From: Geomicrobium sediminis
GTDB taxonomy: Bacteria; Bacillota; Bacilli; Bacillales; Marinococcaceae
Assembly (NCBI RefSeq): GCF_016908595.1
Contig: NZ_JAFBEC010000021.1
Coordinates: forward strand, 1 to 35,326
DNA length: 35,326 nucleotides
Direction of reading: 5' to 3'
Shown: positions 1 through 8,276 of the stretch, piece after piece
Layout of the letters: each line of letters opens with the position of its first letter
Numbering within the stretch: position 1 is the stretch's first letter
The notes under the pieces: model-generated
What the model saw: only the letters and a program-made list of their open reading frames with translations
Database searches by the model: none
What the model was told of the DNA's origin: nothing
Position numbers and translations under genes: made by a program

Positions 1-294
1 TCCCATTCCTGGATATCCTCCACCTGGACCTTGACCGCCTGGTCCCATTCCTGGATATCCTCCACCTGGACCTTGACCGCCTGGTCCCATTCCTGAATAT
101 CCTCCACCTGGACCTTGACCGCCTGGTCCCATTCCTGAATATCCTCCACCTGGACCTTGGCCGCCTGGTCCCATTCCTGGATATCCTCCACCTGGACCTT
201 GACCGCCTGGTCCCGTGCCTGGATATCCTCCACCTGGACCTTGACCGCCTGGTCCCGTGCCTGGATATCCTCCACCTGGACCTTGACCGCCTGG
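1..294 (-). repeat. 42-bp tandem repeat, 7 full copies plus a partial
   Basis: Copies begin at 1, 43, 85, 127, 169, 211 and 253, with a partial copy from 295. All are exactly 42 bp. The differences are point changes: G/A at the tenth-eleventh base, CATT versus CGTG near the copy start, and one silent A/G in the Gln codon. Each copy encodes 14 residues of the secreted repeat protein. The array continues past the left edge. The near identity suggests recent expansion or homogenisation, so copy number probably varies between strains. Confidence 0.95.
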
Positions 295-606
295 TCCCGT
301 GCCTGAGTTACCACCACTTGGACTTTCAGGACCTGGACGATTGCCACCGATCTCCGACCAACCAGGTGAATTAGGAGAGCCTTCTCTTCCTACAGATGGG
401 CCAGAATTCCCAGAACTTGAAGATCCATTACCGCTACGAATGTCTGTTTTTTCATCTGCACCGTCTATACCTACACCGGGAGGGGCAATAGCTTCACCAT
501 CTTCGGCTAATGCAATGCTCGTAAAACTAAAAGGTGTAGCAAAAACAAAACTTACTGCTGCAAAAATAATAAAGATCTTTTGAAGTAGCTTGTTTCTGAG
601 TCTCAT
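1..606 (-). CDS. secreted Gly/Pro-rich tandem-repeat protein, silk-like (partial, C-terminus off window)
   Basis: Reading leftward from ATG at 606-604, 202 codons are open to the window edge. The AAGGAGGTG ribosome binding site lies at about 612-620. Residues 1-34 form a Sec signal peptide: basic MRLRNKLLQK, a hydrophobic core, and an ALA cleavage site before EDGEAI. Residues of roughly 35-100 are a Ser/Gly/Pro-rich linker. After that come identical-length 14-residue repeats of the type GPGGQGPGGGYPGT, with M or T as the last residue and S in place of P in two copies. Seven full copies are visible and more are likely beyond the edge. It is not true collagen (no regular G-X-Y); the GPGGX pentads resemble the elastomeric motif of spider flagelliform/MaSp2 silk. 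It is the last visible gene of the Tad pilus operon, so a surface or extracellular-matrix role is inferred. The function is not recognised. Confidence 0.8.
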   Translation of the reverse strand, partial: MRLRNKLLQKIFIIFAAVSFVFATPFSFTSIALAEDGEAIAPPGVGIDGADEKTDIRSGNGSSSSGNSGPSVGREGSPNSPGWSEIGGNRPGPESPSGGNSGTGPGGQGPGGGYPGTGPGGQGPGGGYPGTGPGGQGPGGGYPGMGPGGQGPGGGYSGMGPGGQGPGGGYSGMGPGGQGPGGGYPGMGPGGQGPGGGYPGMG

Positions 607-614
607 ACTTTCAC

Positions 615-700
615 CTCCTTAAAATACTTATTAAAAGCAATTAAACAGTTTCATGATCAATGGTCAATTGCTGCACTTCGTAATTCGTTTGTTTAAGGAG
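615..700 (-). promoter_or_regulatory. candidate structured leader masking the ribosome binding site of the repeat protein
   Basis: The 9-base word CTCCTTAAA at 615-623 is the exact inverted complement of TTTAAGGAG at 692-700. In the mRNA (minus strand) the upstream copy can pair with the AAGGAG of the downstream gene's ribosome binding site. A second perfect inverted repeat of 7 bases (636-642 with 666-672) is nested inside and would shorten the loop. The upstream, anti-ribosome-binding-site arm overlaps the end of a 7-codon ORF. The complementarity is seen directly; regulation by pairing is inference. Confidence 0.4.
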
Positions 701-716
701 CATTTATATTAATCAA
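693..716 (-). CDS. possible leader peptide, 7 codons (MINIAP-like: MINI-N-A-P)
   Basis: An AGGAGG at 725-730 sits exactly 8 nt upstream of TTG (716-714). The frame reads M-I-N-I-N-A-P and stops at TAA (695-693). The site lies in the spacer between the 298-aa gene and the secreted repeat protein. A strong ribosome binding site without a long gene behind it suggests either a leader peptide or the remnant of a lost gene. Its last codons overlap the arm that could pair with the next gene's ribosome binding site, so translation could unmask that site. Expression is not demonstrable from sequence alone. Confidence 0.35.
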   Translation of the reverse strand: MININAP

Positions 717-754
717 CTTACACACCTCCTTTTCGAAACTACGAAAAGCGAAAT

Positions 755-1651
755 CTATTTCGTATAATTACTAGAAAGAATCCAAGCTAAATCCATGACC
801 TTCTCTGACTGGTTAATGAACATTTCTTTAACTGTAGGTTTTTGATCTAGGAAAGTTAAAAAGTCTGTTTTGGAATTCATGTTTCGTTCATATACTTGAT
901 TAGTTTCTCTAATAATTCTTGGAGATGCGTTTTCAGCTCCTTTAATTTCATTAACAATTCTTCGATACGTTCTCCTTCCGATTAATTTAATAATGTCTCT
1001 TCGATGTTTTCGAAATAAATTATTAGTATCTTTGCGAGTATATTCACCATTTGAGAAAAGCAATCGTTCAACAGCATCTCTCTGTTTTGTTCGTTCGTCA
1101 TATAATTCAATGGCACTTAATAATTGCTCCTCAGTCACTTTTTCTGATCGCTCAAGTTCCCTTTTATGATCAATCAGTTGTTGACCAACCTCGCTTAACG
1201 GCTTTCCAACCTCTTTGAGACCGATGTAATACTCTAAATGGTTTTTAATGACCTCTTGTTCTGTCTGATCAAACAATCCTGACCCTTGATCGATTAACTT
1301 CTTTAAACCTTCTATTTCCGAGCTTCTTCGTTTTGGTTCACCTTGCCGCACATCGTAATCAAATTGACTTTCGGGCTCTTTATACAATGTAAGACCATGG
1401 CTGGCATATAAACACCGATGTGTTTCGTCTGTATCAAAGACAACCTGACCGTCGTTGTAAAGTACAATCATTTTTGTATATAAAGGCTCCAATGTTGTTT
1501 TTGAATAAAGGAGTCGATATTCTTGCTCTTGAATAACAATCGGCAAAGACATTACCGCCTGCTCTCTTTTTTCCATATAAGGTTCATAAGCTTTTTGATA
1601 GATACCTTTCGCTTTAGAAAAACCAAGGAAATTTAGGTTTTGAGACACCAT
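755..1651 (-). CDS. unrecognised 298-aa protein of the Tad operon
   Basis: The start ATG at 1651-1649 has GGAG 7 nt upstream. There is no signal peptide and no membrane segment, so the product should be cytoplasmic. It is rich in charged residues, with likely long helices in the middle (about residues 120-200, many K/E/R) and a basic stretch around LIGRRTYRRIVNEIKG near residues 222-237. I do not recognise a family. It lies 32 bp after the TadG-like gene in the same direction and before the secreted repeat protein, so co-transcription with the Tad genes is likely. A role in pilus assembly or regulation is only inferred from position. Confidence 0.75.
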   Translation of the reverse strand: MVSQNLNFLGFSKAKGIYQKAYEPYMEKREQAVMSLPIVIQEQEYRLLYSKTTLEPLYTKMIVLYNDGQVVFDTDETHRCLYASHGLTLYKEPESQFDYDVRQGEPKRRSSEIEGLKKLIDQGSGLFDQTEQEVIKNHLEYYIGLKEVGKPLSEVGQQLIDHKRELERSEKVTEEQLLSAIELYDERTKQRDAVERLLFSNGEYTRKDTNNLFRKHRRDIIKLIGRRTYRRIVNEIKGAENASPRIIRETNQVYERNMNSKTDFLTFLDQKPTVKEMFINQSEKVMDLAWILSSNYTK

Positions 1652-1683
1652 TCATCATCTCCATTCGTTCCATTCTATTGATG

Positions 1684-2136
1684 TTAGTCATCAGTCTCTT
1701 CTTCTCCGCCTTCAAAGTTTGAATCATCGAGACTCGCAGAGGCTGAAGCTTGAACTTCGGTCTCGTATCGATTAAACATCGCCATGAAGAATAACGGAGC
1801 GGTTGCACTTGCTTCTAAGGTGACGCGATTTCTAGAGGCATCAATCGTTAAGTTTCGTATTGAAGCCTCTTCCATGTTCTGTGTTAAATAGCGGGTCGCA
1901 ATGGCACGGACTTCGTTATCATTTAACGAGATCTCTCCCGACTCTTCCCACAACTCTCGGTCATAAGCATCTAGCGTTGCAACGGTGGCAGCGTCAACTG
2001 CACTTGATAGTTTCGTATGGTGATAGATGGTCATGCCACCATCGATGAGCAGTCCCCCAAACGCAAGAACAAAAATGATAATGCCTGCTGCTAAAGGATA
2101 CACGCCGCCTTCTTCATCGTTTAGCCATCGCTTCAT
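1684..2136 (-). CDS. TadG-like pilus assembly protein
   Basis: A 150-residue protein with one N-terminal membrane helix (about residues 13-34) after the short leader MKRWLNDEEGG, and a mostly acidic extracytoplasmic remainder ending EGGEEETDD. This is the layout of the TadE/TadG family of pseudopilin-like Tad proteins (Pfam TadE or the Flp-assembly TadG N-terminal domain): a DEEGG just before the helix, then VDAATVATLDA, typical of TadG N-termini. It is far shorter than proteobacterial TadG, lacking the vWA domain. Its ATG overlaps the TadE stop by 4 bp (ATGA), indicating translational coupling. The prepilin-cleavage Glu at +5 is absent, so it may not be processed. Confidence 0.75.
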   Translation of the reverse strand: MKRWLNDEEGGVYPLAAGIIIFVLAFGGLLIDGGMTIYHHTKLSSAVDAATVATLDAYDRELWEESGEISLNDNEVRAIATRYLTQNMEEASIRNLTIDASRNRVTLEASATAPLFFMAMFNRYETEVQASASASLDDSNFEGGEEETDD

Positions 2137-2585
2137 TCGTCATCTCGCCCCCATATGTGATAGCTCGACGTATGCTCGATCACGTAGGATGTTGGAATGT
2201 TTGTACCAGGTATACCTACTGGAAACCGGAATTCATAGGACACGGTCGTTTGGAATTGATCTCCGCTTACGACTGACGAGACTTGGCCTTGATTAATGTT
2301 CAATCCTTGACTTAACGTCGATTCTGCTGTTGATTGTGCAACTTGTATCATTTGTCCAGGGTTTGCCTCAAGATCGGCACTGATGGCACTGCCAGCGCGT
2401 GCACCTTGATTAGCGGCAGAAACTACAATAATTTGTGAGTACACAAAATACCCAAGTAAAAGTACACCAATCGCAATCATCAACATGATCGGCGCTACAA
2501 GGCCGAACTCTGCAAGTGATTGTCCTTCTTCCCTTCGCCAAAATCGCTTCGGCCTAGGACTTACAGTTGCGGATACATTTGCCAT
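2133..2585 (-). CDS. tadE: TadE-like pseudopilin
   Basis: A 150-residue protein from ATG 2585-2583. A GGGAG lies about 12 nt upstream, and an alternative TTG start at 2615 would add 10 residues. The segment REEGQSLAEFGLVAPIML is the TadE signature. It also fits a type IV prepilin cleavage site: Gly at -1, Glu at +5 of QSLAEF, followed by a hydrophobic helix, so the neighbouring prepilin peptidase probably processes it. The rest is an exported domain with many Gln/Ser/Thr. It overlaps the end of the peptidase gene by 25 bp and the next gene by 4 bp, tight operon packing. In Tad systems TadE acts as a minor pilin needed for pilus assembly. Confidence 0.85.
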   Translation of the reverse strand: MANVSATVSPRPKRFWRREEGQSLAEFGLVAPIMLMIAIGVLLLGYFVYSQIIVVSAANQGARAGSAISADLEANPGQMIQVAQSTAESTLSQGLNINQGQVSSVVSGDQFQTTVSYEFRFPVGIPGTNIPTSYVIEHTSSYHIWGRDDE

Positions 2586-3022
2586 ACCGTTAACACACTC
2601 CCTACAGTAATCCAAAGACTAAACGGAAACGCTGTGTTCATTTGATTTTTTGCCAAGTTATCTTTTCGACGTTGTTGATGCCGAACAATGAGTACGACAA
2701 TTGATACGAGACCGCCAATGAGTACAATGATGATTGAACTATACAGAATAAAAGGAACTCCCATGATGGCACCGATTGCTGCCATTAACTTCACATCACC
2801 AGCACCGTAAGCTTTCATTAAATAAAAACAAAAGAAGATTGCAAACCCAATCACCATCCCAAGCAAACTCGTAAACAGACCATCTAATCCGTACATCACA
2901 CTGTTGTGTGTGACACCGATGACTGTAGCTGATAACGTTAACCAATTAGGAATTTTCCACGTTCTTAAATCAATAATGGTAGCGATGAGCAGTGTTGTAG
3001 CTAATAGGATGATTGAAACCAT
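2561..3022 (-). CDS. tadV: prepilin peptidase, A24 family (TadV/CpaA type)
   Basis: A 153-residue polytopic membrane protein with several hydrophobic segments. It carries both catalytic aspartates of the A24 aspartyl prepilin peptidases: Asp18 in ATIIDLRTWKIPN and Asp76 in the GxGD motif (YGAGDVK, residues 72-78). It lacks the N-terminal methyltransferase domain of PilD, as is usual for TadV/CpaA. It should cleave the leader of Flp-type pilins and TadE/F pseudopilins at the cytoplasmic membrane. The ATG at 3022 has GGAGGAG just upstream. It sits 12 bp after tadC and overlaps tadE. Confidence 0.92.
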   Translation of the reverse strand: MVSIILLATTLLIATIIDLRTWKIPNWLTLSATVIGVTHNSVMYGLDGLFTSLLGMVIGFAIFFCFYLMKAYGAGDVKLMAAIGAIMGVPFILYSSIIIVLIGGLVSIVVLIVRHQQRRKDNLAKNQMNTAFPFSLWITVGSVLTVWQMYPQL

Positions 3023-3034
3023 GGGCTCCTCCTC

Positions 3035-3931
3035 TTAATTCATTGATAAGATAAAGTCCATCACACCTAAAATGGCCGGACCAAGAAGGAAGATTGCCGT
3101 CGCTGGAAACGCTAAAAGTAAGAGTGGGAGGAACAATTTCATTGACGCTTTCTCCCCAAGCTCTTGGGCTTTCTTCTTACGCTGTTGCCACACTTCACTT
3201 GCTTGATTGCGAAGAACTCTCGTTACACCGGAAGCCCCTCGTTCAAGGTTCTGAGTGACAGCCGATACAAAACGGTTCACCTCATCAACTTGACAGCGCT
3301 CAGCCAAGCGTTCTAATGCTGTAACTTGTGAGACACCGACCGACACATCGCGAATGACCATTTGCAATTCGTCAGCAAGTACACCCTTTTTCTTATCCGC
3401 AACTTCTTTCATAGCAGGCACCAGGTTTAATCCCGCCTCACTCATAATTGCGATTGCATTGATCACATACGGTAACTCTTTCTTAATTTGATCTTTCCGT
3501 TTGCTTCCTAAGATTTTTAACCAATGTTCTGGAAGAATATAGCCCATAAGTGCGGTTACCATAGCAACTAGGAAAAGCATCGGACTGCTGGCAACAACTC
3601 CTAGAAAAAGAAAGTAACTCATCAAGCTCACTGCGGTTATCATTTTCATCGTTAAAATGTCTTCCACACGGTACTTCTCTGCTTTTCCTGCCATTTGGAT
3701 TTTGGTCTCAAGTTGTTCTCTTCTTTCAATCGATAATCGAAAGTTAACGAGTGAGAGCATTCTCATCACAGCAGGTGTTGCTTTACGAATGGTAAAGCGG
3801 CGTTCTTCTTCAATGAGCACTTCCTCTTCTACAGCGAGACGTTTCTTAATGCTACTCGCTTCCACCCATTGCCTAGGTGTTAACAGTAGAACAATAAACA
3901 GAAACATCAATGCGGATATGATGATAGCCAC
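3035..3931 (-). CDS. tadC: TadC-like inner membrane platform protein (type II secretion F family)
   Basis: A 298-residue protein with an N-terminal membrane helix (IIISALMFLFIVLLL), a hydrophobic pair around residues 93-133 and two C-terminal hydrophobic stretches (about 265-295). The central cytoplasmic part has the T2SF features KKELPYVINAIAIMSEAGLNL and a following E-R/Q-rich helix. The start is GTG at 3931 with AGGAGG 8 nt upstream. In Tad machines TadB and TadC form the membrane platform acted on by the TadA ATPase. It lies 15 bp after tadB. Confidence 0.88.
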   Translation of the reverse strand: MAIIISALMFLFIVLLLTPRQWVEASSIKKRLAVEEEVLIEEERRFTIRKATPAVMRMLSLVNFRLSIERREQLETKIQMAGKAEKYRVEDILTMKMITAVSLMSYFLFLGVVASSPMLFLVAMVTALMGYILPEHWLKILGSKRKDQIKKELPYVINAIAIMSEAGLNLVPAMKEVADKKKGVLADELQMVIRDVSVGVSQVTALERLAERCQVDEVNRFVSAVTQNLERGASGVTRVLRNQASEVWQQRKKKAQELGEKASMKLFLPLLLLAFPATAIFLLGPAILGVMDFILSMN

Positions 3932-3946
3932 GTCCGATCCCTCCTT

Positions 3947-4855
3947 TTACACATCGATGTTCGTCACCTTTCTACCGATGAAGTAATTCGCGATAAGCAT
4001 AAGCACCGCGGCAAATAACATAAACGTTCCAAGTGTTTGATCGTACATCGGTTGCATATAATCTGGATTTAGCATCATCAGTATGACGACAATTCCAACG
4101 GGCATAAATGTTAGCAGTGATGCTTCCATTTTCTTTTGTGCCGTTGCGACTTTAATTTCTTGTTGAATCATAATTTTGTCTGAAATCGATTCTGCCGTGT
4201 TATCAATCACATCTGCTAAATTGCCACCCTTTGTTCTCGTCATAATAATGGCATCTACGAATTGGGCAATATCTTCAATGTCGTGTTCGTTCTTAAACGT
4301 TTGTAATGCATCCTCTACAGGCGTGCCTAGTTGAATATCTCCGTTGATTCGCTCCAATGCATCAAGCATCGGCTTGTCGTTTTGAAGCTGCAACTCACGA
4401 GTCATGTCCGTTTCACAACGGCGTAAAGCAACTTGGAGAGATGTACCTGCTTTCAATGAGCTTGCCAATGAAAGAATCGCATCTCTAAATTGCAACAACA
4501 TGACTTTCTCTTGCTTTTGCTGATCGTGACTTGCCTTTACTTTCGGATAGAGCAGGCCTAAAAGAGCAATCATTATTGCAAAGAACACGCTTCGGAACAA
4601 CATCATCCCTAGCAAAAACAGAATCAAACAGATCGCGGCTGCTTGGAGCATATTCATTCGACGCTTTGAAGCTTGACGCTCTTCGGTTGACTTTGTACTG
4701 TACACCGATTTCTTTCTACCTTCTAAACGCTTGAATGATTTTTCTAGTATTTTTTTCTGTGGCACGGTCCCATAGATGAGTATTTGTGTGAGTTCAACAA
4801 TTGCTTTTAACATAATCAAAAGCAGTACCACAATCGCTATATAAGTCAAAAGCAT
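3947..4855 (-). CDS. tadB: TadB-like inner membrane platform protein (type II secretion F family)
   Basis: I chose ATG at 4855-4853 (MLLTYIAIVVLLLIML), with GAGGAG about 9 nt upstream and 13 bp after the tadA stop. A longer frame from TTG 4903 would overlap tadA and has no better ribosome binding site. The protein is 302 residues, with an N-terminal helix, a hydrophobic pair around residues 75-105, a cytoplasmic T2SF core (FRDAILSLASSLKAGTSLQVAL and an ARTKGGNLADV-like segment, here MTRTKGGNLADVID), and C-terminal helices ending in VTNIDV. It pairs with TadC as the motor platform. Confidence 0.88.
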   Translation of the reverse strand: MLLTYIAIVVLLLIMLKAIVELTQILIYGTVPQKKILEKSFKRLEGRKKSVYSTKSTEERQASKRRMNMLQAAAICLILFLLGMMLFRSVFFAIMIALLGLLYPKVKASHDQQKQEKVMLLQFRDAILSLASSLKAGTSLQVALRRCETDMTRELQLQNDKPMLDALERINGDIQLGTPVEDALQTFKNEHDIEDIAQFVDAIIMTRTKGGNLADVIDNTAESISDKIMIQQEIKVATAQKKMEASLLTFMPVGIVVILMMLNPDYMQPMYDQTLGTFMLFAAVLMLIANYFIGRKVTNIDV

Positions 4856-4868
4856 GCTCGTCCACTCC

Positions 4869-6251
4869 TCAAGAATAGTGATGGACCATCGTTGGTTCTT
4901 CAAGCGGTTGCTCTCCGTAACCTGCGGATTGCCACTTTTCTACTTGTTCCATCGCTGCACCTGTCGGCACTAACCTACCGACGACTTTATCTTTTGTGCT
5001 TTCTTCTGCGTTAATCTTGAAATGAAACAAGTCGCGATGTTGAATTTCGCCTTGTTCTTCACCGAGAATTTCAGTGATTTGTAACACACGCCTCGAGCCA
5101 TCTCGCAATCTTCCGAGTTGAACAATTAACTCAACCGAAGAAGAGATTTGTCTACGAATTGCTGGAATCGGTAAATCAAGACCAGACATGAGCACCATCG
5201 TCTCTAACCGCGATAACATATCGACTGACGAATTAGCGTGTCCTGTCGTTAAAGAACCGTCATGACCGGTATTCATCGCCTGCAACATGTCCAAAGCTTC
5301 TCCACCACGAACCTCACCGACAACAATGCGATCTGGACGCATTCGAAGAGCCGTACGAACGAGATCTCGCATCGTAATTTCACCTTTGCCTTCCACATTT
5401 GCAGGTCTTGTTTCTAGACTGACTAAGTTCTGAATTTGTGTAAGCTTCAGCTCCGCGGAATCCTCAACTGTAATCACACGTTCGTGATTTGGAATGTACA
5501 TGCTCAATGCGTTAAGAAAGGTCGTCTTCCCTGAACCTGTTCCCCCAGAAATGACGATGTTGTACTTTGCCTCTACAAGTTTTTGAAGCCATTCAGCAAT
5601 CGGCATATCGAGTGCACCGAAGTCGATTAGCTTCTCCATCGTAAAAGGATCACTTGGGAACTTTCGAATCGTAATGATCGGCCCGCCGAGTGAGATCGGA
5701 CGAATCACGACGTTTACACGTGAACCATCAGGAAGTCGTGCATCTACGATCGGATTCGCTTCATCGATCTTCCGGTTAATCGGTGCTACAATCTTCTCGA
5801 TAATCGTTAAGAGGTCCGCTTCTGATTTGAAGCGAATGCGCTCTCCGTCTTCATCATAGGCATAGCCGAGACGACCGTTCTCCTCAATAAACACGTCATC
5901 GGTACCATTAATCATAATCTCCGTAATGTCTTGCCTGCGTACGAGTGGATCAATAATTCCGTAGCCGATGAGCTGTTGCATAATTTCATCTGTAAGCAAC
6001 TTCCGCTCATCTGTCGTTAACAGCAAATCTTGATGATTCATCGTCTCTTTCTGCTCGAGTGAATACCAAACCGCTGCCCGTAATCGATCGTTATTGCTTA
6101 AAATCTTATGATCTTTGTTTCCTTGTTTAACAATGTCTTCACGAACCGACTGCTTTAGTTGATCAACCTCGACATCTAAGTCCTCGTTCCACAGCGCTTC
6201 ATGTCCTTCATTTTGTCGTTGCTTACGTTTAATCGCTTGTTCGATTCCCAT
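4869..6251 (-). CDS. tadA: TadA/CpaF pilus assembly ATPase
   Basis: A 460-residue type II/IV secretion ATPase. The N-terminal domain carries the family motif [18 protein letters not shown] (about 109-126). Walker A is GGTGSGKTT at about 236-244, the Asp box [11 protein letters not shown] follows, the Walker B region is [11 protein letters not shown] (308-318), and the His box is [13 protein letters not shown] (about 328-340). It should hydrolyse ATP in the cytoplasm to drive Flp pilus assembly through TadB/TadC. The start ATG overlaps the TadZ stop (TAATG), so the two are translationally coupled. Confidence 0.95.
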   Translation of the reverse strand: MGIEQAIKRKQRQNEGHEALWNEDLDVEVDQLKQSVREDIVKQGNKDHKILSNNDRLRAAVWYSLEQKETMNHQDLLLTTDERKLLTDEIMQQLIGYGIIDPLVRRQDITEIMINGTDDVFIEENGRLGYAYDEDGERIRFKSEADLLTIIEKIVAPINRKIDEANPIVDARLPDGSRVNVVIRPISLGGPIITIRKFPSDPFTMEKLIDFGALDMPIAEWLQKLVEAKYNIVISGGTGSGKTTFLNALSMYIPNHERVITVEDSAELKLTQIQNLVSLETRPANVEGKGEITMRDLVRTALRMRPDRIVVGEVRGGEALDMLQAMNTGHDGSLTTGHANSSVDMLSRLETMVLMSGLDLPIPAIRRQISSSVELIVQLGRLRDGSRRVLQITEILGEEQGEIQHRDLFHFKINAEESTKDKVVGRLVPTGAAMEQVEKWQSAGYGEQPLEEPTMVHHYS

Positions 6252-7504
6252 TACGCAAGCACCCCTTTTCTTAAGCCGTTGCGTTTCGCTACTTCTTTCT
6301 TCTCGAACATCGGCTCAATTAAGTTTGCAATACTGCGGTAATGCTTATTAATCTTTAGCGCTGGCTTTTCTGCCATCACAATGCCACGGTTTGCGTACCC
6401 TTGTACTTGCTCGTATTTATGTGGAATCACTGCTGATACTTTCATGGATAACATGGATTCCATTTCAGAAATCGGGAATCCAATTGAATCATGGTAAGCG
6501 TTAATGATAAGATAACGATTTTGCAACGGGCGATGAAGCTTACGAATAATATCCACAGAAGATAACATCGACCAGTTTGCTGCAACATCTGTCGTTAAGA
6601 CGAAGAACAAATCTGTCGCATTACTCATTAATGAAATGTTACGTTCAGACAAGTCTGTCGAAGAATCAACGACGATCATGTCATAGTCTAGCCGTTGCAA
6701 TGCTTCCATAATTCGGTCTGTATGATCGAGCGATAAAGCTGCCATCTTCAGCGGCGACCCTGCACTTAGTACACTTAATTTCTTCCCTTGAAGGCTGACC
6801 GTTTCAATGGATTGGCGCAATACTTCATCAAGCTCCTCGTCGTCTTGACGACCTTGTTCCAAGTAAGTGACGACATCAGATAGACCTTTTGTTCCTTGTG
6901 GAAGATTAAATGCAACAGAAACATGACCGAACAGGGCGAAGTCTACGAGTAATACGTTTTTGTCTTTTAACGTCAGTTGAGCGGCTGTGTTAACCGCAAT
7001 CGTCGTCGTACCGACGCCTCCTTTTGGAGAGTAAAACAACGAGATCTTTTTGTCGGTATGCTCTTTTGCAGCTGCATTTACACTCGTGAAAATATCTTTA
7101 TCTTGGCCGATTGGCGTGAACGATAGCATCTTCTGAGTGTACGTTCCCATCGGTGTGTACTTATAAATGAGATCAACGTTTTCATGAATCAACTCGGTTT
7201 CTCGAACGATATGAAGTTGCTCAGCAACGAGGATGATTTTTTGGGTATTATAGTTTAATAAATTGCGATACCACGCTGGATCTGCATTTGTAGCCTCAAC
7301 GTTAATTAAAAGAATATCAACGGTATGGTTTCCTAGATATTCGTACAAATCTGTCAATGTTTCTCCTTGAAAAATGACTGATACTAGATCTTCACTTTGT
7401 TCGTAATACCGGTTAATATCTGCGCGGTAACTTGGGTCTTGATCAATAATTGCAACAGTCAATGACTCGCTTGAATGTCGACCCGGAATGAAATCTGCAT
7501 CCAT
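6251..7504 (-). CDS. tadZ: TadZ/CpaE-like pilus localisation ATPase
   Basis: A 417-residue protein. Residues of about 15-130 look like a receiver-type (atypical response regulator) domain: VAIIDQDPSYRADINRYYEQ, then DILLINVEA. Residues of about 150-400 are a MinD/ParA-family ATPase with the deviant Walker A SPKGGVGTTTIAVNTA and the segments VLLVDFALFGHVSVAFN and MIVVDSSTDLS. In Tad/Cpa systems TadZ/CpaE marks the assembly site at the membrane. AGGAGG lies 9 nt before the ATG. It is 18 bp after cpaB and overlaps tadA by 1 nt. Confidence 0.9.
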   Translation of the reverse strand: MDADFIPGRHSSESLTVAIIDQDPSYRADINRYYEQSEDLVSVIFQGETLTDLYEYLGNHTVDILLINVEATNADPAWYRNLLNYNTQKIILVAEQLHIVRETELIHENVDLIYKYTPMGTYTQKMLSFTPIGQDKDIFTSVNAAAKEHTDKKISLFYSPKGGVGTTTIAVNTAAQLTLKDKNVLLVDFALFGHVSVAFNLPQGTKGLSDVVTYLEQGRQDDEELDEVLRQSIETVSLQGKKLSVLSAGSPLKMAALSLDHTDRIMEALQRLDYDMIVVDSSTDLSERNISLMSNATDLFFVLTTDVAANWSMLSSVDIIRKLHRPLQNRYLIINAYHDSIGFPISEMESMLSMKVSAVIPHKYEQVQGYANRGIVMAEKPALKINKHYRSIANLIEPMFEKKEVAKRNGLRKGVLA

Positions 7505-7522
7505 GAATAGGCACCTCCTTTT

Positions 7523-8248
7523 CTAGCTTTCTAGTGTTGATTCTCTTATAATCTCCAAATCAATTGACTCACCATTTGAAGGGTTTAACGCTAAGCTTAA
7601 TGAGCCGTTTTCAACCGCATTTCCGAGCGCCACAACCTCCTGTGGATTCACGAGTAACGTCACATGTTGCACCGTTGAATCTTTTGCCAAATCTGCAAGT
7701 GAATCTTCATTGTAGGACTCTACTTCATACACTTCTGCAAACTGAATGAGCATTCGAGAGTAGAACTCCCCTTGACCATCTTCTGCTGTGTACACGACAT
7801 CAACGTGGTCTCCTTTTTGCAAAGAGTTATCCACAGCGGCTTGTGGACTTAACGCTAATGTATATAAACGCATTTCGTCAGGAATAAATTCGGACGAATC
7901 AATATTTCCTGAAGCTGTTACATATTCTGCGGCATCCTCTGGAAACACAATCTGTTCAGGATCTAACAACACCGGCTTCCCAGATTCAATCTCTTGTCGT
8001 GTAATCGCACCAATCACAGATTCAGGATCTTGAACCCGGTTTGGAAGAAGCGTCTCTACTGCACTTGCCTCTACATTCACAGTCGTTAACATCTCTTCTG
8101 TAATTTCTGTTTGCTCAGCAATCGTTCGATCACTTACGACAACTGCAGTTGTCTGTTGCAAAGAATTTAAATATTGAAAGGTTAAATAAGCAATTAACCC
8201 AGCACTACCAAGTATAAGAATTAAACGCCAACTTAATTTAGCAAACAT
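7523..8248 (-). CDS. cpaB: CpaB/RcpC-like Flp pilus assembly protein with SAF domain
   Basis: A 241-residue protein anchored by one N-terminal helix (WRLILILGSAGLIAYLTF). A SAF domain follows at about 37-100 (VVVSDRTIAEQTEITEEML, then ITRQEIESGKPVLL), and then an RcpC-type domain (LSPQAAVDNSLQKGDHVDVVYT, QHVTLLVNPQEVVALGNA). In Gram-negatives CpaB/RcpC works with the secretin. In this one-membrane host it presumably contacts the wall or the assembly base (inference). AGGAGG lies 7 nt before the ATG. It sits between the polytopic protein and tadZ in the same operon. Confidence 0.9.
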   Translation of the reverse strand: MFAKLSWRLILILGSAGLIAYLTFQYLNSLQQTTAVVVSDRTIAEQTEITEEMLTTVNVEASAVETLLPNRVQDPESVIGAITRQEIESGKPVLLDPEQIVFPEDAAEYVTASGNIDSSEFIPDEMRLYTLALSPQAAVDNSLQKGDHVDVVYTAEDGQGEFYSRMLIQFAEVYEVESYNEDSLADLAKDSTVQHVTLLVNPQEVVALGNAVENGSLSLALNPSNGESIDLEIIRESTLES

Positions 8249-8276
8249 CGATGATCCTCCTGACCCGTCTCATTCA

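Noticed and set aside
1-294. CRISPR array
   Set aside because: Copies are contiguous with no spacers and encode an in-frame repeat protein.
299-583. Plus-strand ORF of 94 codons
   Set aside because: It is the complement of the secreted repeat protein's linker; no ribosome binding site, and the minus strand has a signal peptide and a strong site.
1-606. True collagen-like protein
   Set aside because: Glycine is not at every third position; the repeat is GPGGQ/GPGGGYPG type.
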